This document shows, one piece after another, positions 56,015 through 64,000 of a stretch of 64,000 nt of DNA (positions are counted from its first letter, which is position 1; each line of letters starts with the position of its first letter). Source of the DNA: Pleurodeles waltl. Its lineage: Eukaryota > Chordata > Amphibia > Caudata > Salamandridae. The position numbers and the translations under genes are program-made. The DNA is taken from NCBI RefSeq assembly GCF_031143425.1, contig NC_090444.1, positions 1,317,205,324 through 1,317,269,323 of the forward strand, written 5' to 3'. The notes under the pieces are model-generated. The model had not been told where the DNA came from. It saw nothing but the letters and a program-made list of their open reading frames with translations, and did no database searches.

Positions 56015-59000
56015 TAAAAATGGTACCTCACTTGTGTGGGTAGGCCTAGCGCCCGCGACAGGTTATGACCCAAAACACAACGTGGACACATCACAGAAAA
56101 CAGAGCTGTTTTTTGCAAAGTGCCTACCTGTAGATTTTGGCCTTTAGCCTAGCCGGCACCTAGGGAAACCTACCAAACCTGTGCATTTTTGAAAACTAGA
56201 GACCTAGGGGAATCGAAAATGGGGTGACTTTTGGGGCTCTGACCAGGTTCTGTTACCCAGAATCCTTTGCAAACCTCAAAATTTGGCTAAAAAAACACAT
56301 TTTCCTCACATTTCGGTGACAGAAAGTTCTGGAATCTGAGAGGAGACACAAATTTCCTTCCACCCTGCGTTCCCCCAAGTCCCCGATAAAAATGATACCT
56401 CACTTGTGTGGGTAGTTCTAGCGCCTGCGACAGGATATGCCCCAAACCACAACGTGGACACATCACAGAAAACAGAGCTGGTTTTTGCAAAGTGCCTACC
56501 TGTAGATTTTGGCCTCTAGCTCAGCCGGCACCTAGGGAAACCTACCAAACCTGTGCATTTTTGAAAACTAGAGACCTAGGGGACTCCAAGATGTGGTGAC
56601 TTGTGGGGCTCTGACCAGGTGCTGTTACGCAGAATCCTTTGCAAACCTCAAAATGTGGCTAAAAAAACATATTTTCCTCACATTTCGGTGACAGAAAGTT
56701 CTGGAATCTGAGAGGAACCGCAAATTTCCTTCCACCCAGCGTTCCCCCAAGTCTCCCGATAAAAATGATACCTCACTTGTGTGGGTAGGCCTAGCGCCCG
56801 CGACAGGATATGCCCCAAAACACAACGTGGACACATCACAGAAAACAGTGTTGTTTTTTGCAAAGTGCCTACCTGTAGATTTTGGCCTCTAGCTCAGCCG
56901 GCACCTAGGGAAACCTACCAAACCTGTGCATTTTTGAAAACTAGAGACCTAGGGGACTCCAAGATGTGGTGACTTGTGGGGCTCTGACCAGGTTCTGTTA
57001 CCCAGAATTCTTTGCAAATATCAAAATTTGGCTAAAAAACCACATTTTCCTCACATTTCGGTGACAGAAAGTTCTGGAATCTAAGAGGAGCCACAAATTT
57101 CCTTCTACCCTGCGTTCCCCCAAGTCTCCTGATAAAAATGATACCTCACTTGTGTGGGTAGTTCTAGCACCTGCGACAGGAAATGTCCCAAAACACAAAG
57201 TGGGCACATCCCAGTTTTTTGACAGAAAACAGAGCTGTTTTTTGCAAAGTGCCTACCTGTAGATTCTGGCCTCTAGCTCAGCCGGCACCTAGGGAAACCT
57301 ACCAAACCTGTGCATTTTTGAAAACTAGAGACCTAGGGGAATACAAGATGGGGTGACTTGTGAGGCTCTGACCAGGTTCTGTTACCCAGAATCCTTTGCA
57401 AACCTCAAAATTTGGCTAAAAAAAACACATTTTCCTCACATTTCGGTGACAGAAAGTTCTGGAATCTGAGAGGAGCCACAAATTTCCTTCTACCCAGCGT
57501 TCCCTCAAGTCTCCCGATAAAAATGATACCTCACTTGTGTGGGTAGTCCTAGCGCCCGCGACAGGAAATGTCCCAAAACACAAAGTGGGCACATCCCATT
57601 TTTTGACAGAAAACAGAGTTGTTTTTTGCAGAGTGCCTACCTGTAGATTTTGGCCTCTAGCTCAGCCGGCACCTAGGGAAACCTACCAAACCTGTGCATT
57701 TTTGAAAACTAGAGACCTAGGGGAATCCAAGATGGGGTGACTTGTGGGGCTCTGACCAGGTTCTGTTACCCAGAATCCTTTGCAAACCTCAAAATTTGAC
57801 TAAAAAAACATATTTTCCTCACATTTCGGTGACAGAAAGTTCGGGAATCTGAGAGGAGCCACAAATTTCCTTCCACCCAGCGTTCCCCCAAGTCTCCCGA
57901 TAAAAATGATACCTCACTTGTGTGGGTAGTCCTAGCGCCCGCGACAGGAAATGTCCCAAAACACAAAGTGGGCACATCCCATTTTTTGACAGAAAACAGA
58001 GCTGTTTTTTGCAGAGTGCCTACCTGTAGATTTTGGCCTCTGGCTCAGCCGGCACCTAGGGAAACCTACCAAACCTGTGCATTTTTGAAAACTAGAGACC
58101 TAGGGGACTCCAAGATGTGGTGACTTGTGGGGCTCTGACCAGGTGCTGTTACCCAGAATCCTTTGCAAACCTCAAAATGTGGCTAAAAAAACATATTTTC
58201 CTCACATTTCGGTGACAGAAAGTTCTGGAATCTGAGAGGAACCACAAATTTCCTTCCACCCAGCGTTCCCCCAAGTCTCCAGATAAAAATGATACCTCAC
58301 TTGTGTGGGTAGGCCTAGCGCCCGCGACAGGATATGCCCCAAAACACAACGTGGACACATCACAGAAAACAGTGTTGTTTTTTGCAAAGTGCCTACCTGT
58401 AGATTTTGGCCTCTAGCTCAGCCGGCACCTAGGGAAACCTACCAAACCTGTGCATTTTTGAAAACTAGAGACCTAGGGGACTCCAAGATGTGGTGACTTG
58501 TGGGGCTCTGACCAGGTTCTGTTACCCAGAATTCTTTGCAAATATCAAAATTTGGCTAAAAAAACCACATTTTCCTCACATTTCGGTGACAGAAAGTTCT
58601 GGAATCTAAGAGGAGCCACAAATTTCCTTCTACCCTGCGTTCCCCCAAGTCTCCTGATAAAAATGATACCTCACTTGTGTGGGTAGTTCTAGCACCTGCG
58701 ACAGGAAATGTCCCAAAACACAAAGTGGGCACATCCCAGTTTTTTGACAGAAAACAGAGCTGTTTTTTGCAAAGTGCCTACCTGTAAATTCTGGCCTCTA
58801 GCTCAGCCGGCACCTAGGGAAACCTACCAAACCTGTGCATTTTTGAAAACTAGAGACCTAGGGGAATCGAAAATGGGGTGACTTTTGGGGCTCTGACCAG
58901 GTTCTGTTACCCAGAATCCTTTGCAAACCTCAAAATTTGGCTAAAAGAACACATTTTCCTCACATTTCGTTGACAGAAAGTTCTGGAATCTGAGAGGAGA

Positions 59001-62000
59001 CACAAATTTCCTTCCACCCAGCGTTCCCCCAAGTCCCCCGATAAAAATGATACCTCACTTGTGTGGGTAGTTCTAGCGCCTGCGACAGGATATGCCCCAA
59101 ACCACAACGTGGACACATCACAGAAAACAGAGCTGGTTTTTGCAAAGTGCCTACCTGTAGATTTTGGCCTCTAGCCCAGCCGGCACCTAGGGAAACCTAC
59201 CAAACCTGTGCATTTTTGAAAACTAGAGACCTAGGGGACTCCAAGATGTGGTGACTTGTGGGGCTCTGACCAGGTTCTGTTACCCAGAATCCTTTGCAAA
59301 CCTCAAAATGTGGCTAAAAAAACATATTTTCCTCACATTTCGGTGACAGAAAGTTCTGGAATCTGAGAGGAACCACAAATTTCCTTCCACCCAGCGTTCC
59401 CCCAAGTCTCCCGATAAAAATGATACCTCACTTGTGTGGGTAGGCCTAGCGCCCGCGACAGGATATGCCCCAAAACACAACGTGGACACATCACAGAAAA
59501 CAGTGTTGTTTTTTGCAAAGTGCCTACCTGTAGATTTTGGCCTCTAGCTCAGCCGGCACCTAGGGAAACCTACCAAACCTGTGCATTTTTGAAAACTAGA
59601 GACCTAGGGGACTCCAAGATGTGGTGACTTGTGGGGCTCTGACTAGGTTCTGTTACCCAGAATTCTTTGCAAACCTCAAAATTTGGCTAAAAAACCACAT
59701 TTTCCTCACATTTCGGTGACAGAAAGTTCTGGAATCTAAGAGGAGCCACAAATTTCCTTCTACCCAGCGTTCCCCCAAGTCTCCTGATAAAAATGATACC
59801 TCACTTGTGTGGGTAGTTCTAGCACCTGCAACAGGAAATGTCCCAAAACACAAAGTGGGCACATCCCAGTTTTTTGACAGAAAACAGAGCTGTTTTTTGC
59901 AAAGTGCCTACCTGTAGATTCTGGCCTCTAGCTCAGCCGGCACCTAGGGAAACCTACCAAACCTGTGCATTTTTGAAAACTAGAGACCTAGGGGAATCCA
60001 AGATGGGGTGACTTGTGAGGCTCTGACCACGTTCTGTTACCCAGAATCCTTTGCAAACCTCAAAATTTGGCTAAAAAAAACACATTTTCCTCACATTTCG
60101 GTGACAGAAAGTTCTGGAATCTGAGAGGAGCCACAAATTTCCTTCTACCCAGCGTTCCCTCAAGTCTCCCGATAAAAATTATACCTCACTTGTGTGGGTA
60201 GTCCTAGCGCCCGCGACAGGAAATGTCCCAAAACACAAAGTGGGCACATCCCATTTTTTGACAGAAAACAGAGTTGTTTTTTGCAGAGTGCCTACCTGTA
60301 GATTTTGGCCTCTAGCTCAGCCGGCACCTAGGGAGACCTACCAAACCTGTGCATTTTTTAAAACTAGAGACCTAGGGGAATCCAAGATGGGGTGACTTGT
60401 GGGGCTCTGACCAGGTTCTGTTACCCAGAATCCTTTGCAAACCTCAAAATTTGGCTAAAAAAACATATTTTCCTCACATTTCGGTGACAGAAAGTTCTGG
60501 AATCTGAGAGGAGTCACAAATTTCCTTCCACCCAGCGTTCCCCCAAGTCTCCCGATAAAAATGGTACCTCACTGTTGTGGGTAGGCCTAGCGCCCGCGAC
60601 AGGATATGCCCCAAAACACAACGTGGACACATCACAGAAAACAGTGTTGTTTTTTGCAAAGTGCCTACCTGTAGATTTTGGCCTCTAGCTCAGCCGGCAC
60701 CTAGGGAAACCTACCAAACCTGTGCATTTTTGAAAGCTAGAGACCTAGGGGAATCCAAGATGGGGTGACTTGTGGGGCTCTGACCAGGTTCTGTTACCCA
60801 GAATTCTTTGCAAACCTAAAAATTTGGCTAAAAAAACACATTTTCCTCACATTTCGGTGACAGAAAGTTCTGGAATCTGAGAGGAGCCATAAATTTCCTT
60901 CTACCCAGCGTTCCCCCAAGTCTCCCGATAAAAATGATACCTCACTTGTGTGGGTAGTCCTAGAGACCCCGACAGGAAATGTCCCTAAACACAAAGTGGG
61001 CACATCCCATTTTTTGACAGAAAACAGAGCTGTTTTTTGCAGAGTGCCTACCTGTAGATTTTGGCCTCTAGCTCAGCCGGCACCTAGGGAAACCTACCAC
61101 ACCTGTGCATTTTTTAAAACTAGAGACCTAGGGGAATTCAAGATGGGGTGACTTGTGGGGCTCTGACCAGGTTCTGTTACCCAGAATCCTTTGCAAACCT
61201 CAAAATTTGGCTAAAAAAACAAATTTTCCTCACATTTCGGTGACAGAAAGTTCTGGAATCTGAGAGGAGCCACAAATGTCCTTCCACCCAGCGTTCCCTC
61301 AAGTCTCCCAATAAAAATGATACCTCACTTGTGTGGGTAGTCCTAGCGCCCGCGACAGGAAATGTCCCAAAACACAAAGTGGGCACATCCCATTTTTTGA
61401 CAGAAAACAGAGTTGTTTTTTGCAGAGTGCCTACCTGTAGATTTTGGCCTCTAGCTCAGCCGGCACCTAGGGAAACCTACCAAACCTGTGCATTTTTTAA
61501 AACTAGAGACCTAGGGGAATCCAAGATGGGGTGACTTGTGGGGCTCTGACCAGGTTCTGTTACCCAGAATCCTTTGCAAACCTCAAAATTTGGCTAAAAA
61601 AACATATTTTCCTCACATTTCGGTGACAGAAAGTTCTGGAATCTGAGAGGAGTCACAAATTTCCTTCCACCCAGCGTTCCCCCAAGTCTCCCGATAAAAA
61701 TGGTACCTCACTGTTGTGGGTAGGCCTAGCGCCCGCGACAGGATATGCCCCAAAACACAACGTGGACACATCACAGAAAACAGTGTTGTTTTTTGCAAAG
61801 TGCCTACCTGTAGATTTTGGCCTCTAGCTCAGCCGGCACCTAGGGAAACCTACCAAACCTGTGCATTTTTGAAAGCTAGAGACCTAGGGGAATCCAAGAT
61901 GGGGTGACTTGTGGGGCTCTGACCAGGTTCTGTTACCCAGAATTCTTTGCAAACCTAAAAATTTGGCTAAAAAAACACATTTTCCTCACATTTCGGTGAC

Positions 62001-62460
62001 AGAAAGTTCTGGAATCTGAGAGGAGCCATAAATTTCCTTCTACCCAGCGTTCCCCCAAGTCTCCCGATAAAAATGATACCTCACTTGTGTGGGTAGTCCT
62101 AGAGCCCGCGACAGGAAATGTCCCTAAACACAAAGTGGGCACATCCCATTTTTTGACAGAAAACAGAGCTGTTTTTTGCAGAGTGCCTACCTGTAGATTT
62201 TGGCCTCTAGCTCAGCCGGCACCTAGGGAAACCTACCACACCTGTGCATTTTTGAAAACTAGAGACCTAGGGGAATTCAAGATGGGGTGACTTGTGGGGC
62301 TCTGACCAGGTTCTGTTACCCAGAATCCTTTGCAAACCTCAAAATTTGGCTAAAAAAACACATTTTCCTCACATTTCGGTGACAGAAAGTTCTGGAATCT
62401 GAGAGGAGCCACAAATGTCCTTCCACCCAGCGTTCCCTCAAGTCTCCCAATAAAAATGAT
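56015..62460 (+). repeat. Satellite block 23, forward orientation
   Basis: 6.4 kb of uninterrupted head-to-tail monomers, the longest forward run after block 1. A 2,655-bp higher-order repeat links 56408 onward to 59063 onward (private variants GGACTCCAAGATGTGG, CCCAAACCACAACG and CAGTGTTG). A 1,139-bp three-monomer repeat links 60192 onward to 61331 onward (CACTGTTGTGGG, GAAAGCTAGAG). Identity falls abruptly after 62460. Confidence 0.95.
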
Positions 62461-62520
62461 ACCTCACTTGTGTGGGTGGGCCAGGTGCCTGCAACACAAT
62501 AAGGCCCAAAACTTGTAGAG
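62461..62520 (+). repeat. Diverged partial satellite monomer, forward
   Basis: After ACCTCACTTGTGTGGGT the sequence is still alignable to a B-type monomer but full of changes (GGGCCAGGTGCCTGC, then ATAAGGCCCAAAAC). Similarity is lost by about 62515. This is the decayed edge of the array. Confidence 0.7.
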
Positions 62521-62593
62521 ATAGAGGGGATAGCAGAGCGAGTTTAGAAGGACATATTCTTTTATACATCTTTAGACTGACTCTGCTTTGGGG
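62521..62593. other. Spacer between two diverged satellite pieces
   Basis: About 75 bp with no similarity to the satellite and no recognisable motif. It is the loop of an inverted repeat formed by 62461-62477 and 62596-62612. Confidence 0.6.
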
Positions 62594-62950
62594 ACCCACA
62601 TAAGTGAGGTGTCATTTTACGTGGGAGACTGAGGGGAACACTGGGGAGTAGAAATTTTGTGCTGGAGCGGTGATCCTACGAAGAAAAGCCAGGAAAATAT
62701 GCTTTTTTAAGCAAATTTTGAGGTTTACAGAGGAGTCTGGGTAAGAAAATGTTGGGGGATCCACGCAAGCCACACCTCCCTGGACTCCTTGGGGTGTCTA
62801 GTTTTAAAAAATTGGGTTTGGTAGGTTTCCCTAGATGAAGGCCGCACCCAGGACCAAAAACATAGGTGCCCCCTCCCCCCCAAACACAGGTAGTTTTGTA
62901 ATATATCGTTTTGATGTGTCCACATACGTCCGTGATGTGCCAAACACTAA
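62594..62950 (-). repeat. Highly diverged satellite monomer, reverse
   Basis: The reverse monomer can be followed almost end to end: CATAAGTGAGGTGTCATTTT, GGGAGACTGAGGGGAAC, GCAAATTTTGAGGTTT, GAGTCTGGGTAA, GTCTAGTTTTAAAAAA, TTGGTAGGTTTCCCTAGAT and GATGTGTCCAC. In between it differs greatly from the array. I judge it roughly two-thirds identical, far below the array monomers. It is the only such isolated copy in the window, and it lies 3' of the piggyBac remnant and on its strand. Confidence 0.82.
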
Positions 62951-63697
62951 AATTGTGAAAAGAAACGCACTTAGGTTATGTCAAAAAGACCCCTCACCCA
63001 CCAACCAAGTTGGTGGCATGCTTCATCATCGGGGTCCCACCTGAGGCACCTAGCGTGTCACAGGTGTGCTGCGACGCCTGATTACAGCGGAGCAGGTTTT
63101 GTCATTTTTACCACACATACTGGTTGGATTTGGCACGAGGGTGAGTGATGGTTCAGTGGATCAAATTTTATTAACAAGAGCTTTCACAAAAATGAAATGC
63201 ACTGTTAATAACTGAAAGGCAAAAAACTGAACCAATGACTCACAGCTCGTGAGCTGTAAAGCCGCGACAAGGCACCAACCGCTTTACAGTCCATTCGCAC
63301 AACTTTCATACATGACACGCACAAGACCATTAACACCGTCAGCCACGGGCCCAGCACATTACAGCACTCACATCGACAGACAGTGCCACTCAAGGGCCCA
63401 TCACTTACATACGCCCACATGCCTGATACAACAATCACACCAGCTGATGGGAGTGTGTGGACTGGTGTTTGGCTGGCAGTGTGTTGCAGTAGCCAAAAGC
63501 AAGTCAATATGTACACTCTCAGCCAAGCCCCACTCCACACACAATGGCATCATTTTTTTTTTTTTAAACAGAGGAACCCCTAACTAAGTAGAAATAATTA
63601 CAAAACTACAAACACAAAAGCTCTAACTAAGTACATGACAGAAATGCTAACCATGAAACTGAACACATGAAAATACAAAACAGACATGAGTTTACAC
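62951..63697. other. Non-coding stretch between satellite edge and piggyBac remnant
   Basis: No satellite similarity and no convincing gene. It contains a 13-base T run (63551-63563) and a small palindrome AGCTCGTGAGCT (63243-63254). There are TTAA tetranucleotides near 63173 and 63204, the target site used by piggyBac elements, but no clear terminal repeat beside them. On the minus strand this would be the 3' non-coding part of the piggyBac element. The ORFs near 63205-63587 on both strands have no known domain and look fortuitous. Confidence 0.55.
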
Positions 63698-64000
63698 TCA
63701 TGGTTGTTTCCAGAAATTCTTCTGGGTGTGGTAATTGTTAAAACAACCACCACACACAGCCCAGGCTTTGAAGGACAATCTGGGCAGTACATTCGAGTCT
63801 CCCTCCGGATACCTCTTCGAAAACACACTCTACATTTCTTAGCTGGAAAGTCTTTTTTGGGTGTGGGAGGAATGTGCTCAGCAAAGTGGCGATCTTTCAA
63901 TCTAGCCACATCCTCCACCACTGCTTCTCTAGGAACTCTGGCCTATTCCACCACAATAAGGCTCCCTATCACTGACTCCTGAAATTTCACAAATGTCATC
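63698..64000 (-). pseudogene. piggyBac-type transposase, C-terminal fragment, broken
   Basis: Minus-strand codons from the window edge (first full codon at 63999) encode the end of a piggyBac transposase. First comes the FVKFQESVIGSL segment, then a linker, then RHFAEHIPPTPKK, then the cysteine-rich zinc-binding tail with CRVC, YCPDC and GLC. In the family this tail binds the transposon ends. Two lesions are visible. A TAG at 63943-63945 interrupts the linker. One base is missing within 63742-63758, because the expected CF..YHT segment continues only in another frame, reaching TGA at 63698-63700. The catalytic domain lies outside the window to the right. In the undisrupted frame after the shift the ORF runs on meaninglessly to 63598. 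The fragment is certainly piggyBac-like; the subfamily is not determined. Confidence 0.88.

Noticed and set aside
1..62460. Hundreds of ORFs of 60-110 codons on both strands across the satellite
   Set aside because: They recur only because the monomer recurs, occur on both strands and several frames of the same DNA, have no domain, and begin and end at the same monomer positions.
1..62460. CRISPR-like array
   Set aside because: Units of 373-383 bp are contiguous with no unique spacers, and the setting is clearly eukaryotic.
1..62460. CENP-B box in the monomer
   Set aside because: TTCGGTGACAG and TTCGGGAATC were inspected on both strands; neither fits the TTCGNNNNANNCGGG pattern.
63205..63587. 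Overlapping 111- and 112-codon ORFs on opposite strands
   Set aside because: No domain and mutually overlapping; probably non-coding 3' sequence of the piggyBac element.
63598..63697. Extension of the piggyBac ORF beyond the cysteine-rich tail
   Set aside because: It is translation after a frameshift; the family-like residues are in another frame that stops at 63698.
1..64000. Host gene exons hidden in the satellite
   Set aside because: No stretch outside the mobile elements has protein-like conservation or plausible splice structure.

Overview
This is a eukaryotic, non-genic, repeat-dominated window. About 54-55 kb is one tandem satellite with monomers of about 383 bp (A form) and 373 bp (B form). 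I see no host protein-coding gene, tRNA, rRNA, CRISPR array or bacterial-type operon. The interruptions are a solo LTR, a nearly complete Ty3/gypsy retrotransposon of the unusual Gmr1 type (integrase upstream of reverse transcriptase) and a decayed piggyBac transposase tail. Gmr1-type elements together with piggyBac remnants and a very long satellite suggest a large-genome aquatic vertebrate. A salamander is my best guess, but that is inference and the species is not determined.

Layout. 1-7761: forward satellite with a 2,277-bp higher-order repeat (HOR). 7762-16000: alternating reverse and forward blocks, with a composite 2,526-bp HOR that itself contains an inversion; a 1,624-bp solo LTR (8043-9666) splits one reverse monomer. 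16001-22170: the Gmr1-like element, with two LTRs about 1% different, inserted in a reverse monomer. 22171-56014: satellite that flips strand every 1.0-2.9 kb, including a 12.67-kb macro-repeat in tandem (about 28.3-41.0 kb and 41.0-54.0 kb). 56015-62460: uninterrupted forward satellite with HORs of 2,655 and 1,139 bp. 62461-62950: strongly diverged satellite folded back on itself. 62951-63697: non-coding sequence. 63698-64000: C-terminal end of a broken piggyBac transposase on the minus strand.

The most unusual structure is the strand-alternating satellite. There are 12 forward and 11 reverse blocks. All 11 forward-to-reverse switches use one and the same breakpoint pair, seen as one sequence on the left of the window and as its exact reverse complement on the right. 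The reverse-to-forward switches use only four junction types, one of which carries a 4-bp filler that repeats the bases beside it. This looks like one or two foldback events later amplified together with the array. A diverged single monomer lying downstream of, and co-oriented with, the piggyBac remnant suggests the satellite may have started as non-coding sequence of a piggyBac element.

The retroelement encodes Gag (with a SCAN-like region and a zinc knuckle), protease, integrase, reverse transcriptase and RNase H in one frame. A single in-frame TAA separates the integrase part from the RT part, so this copy is probably not autonomous. All identities, counts and periods are by-eye readings of the sequence.
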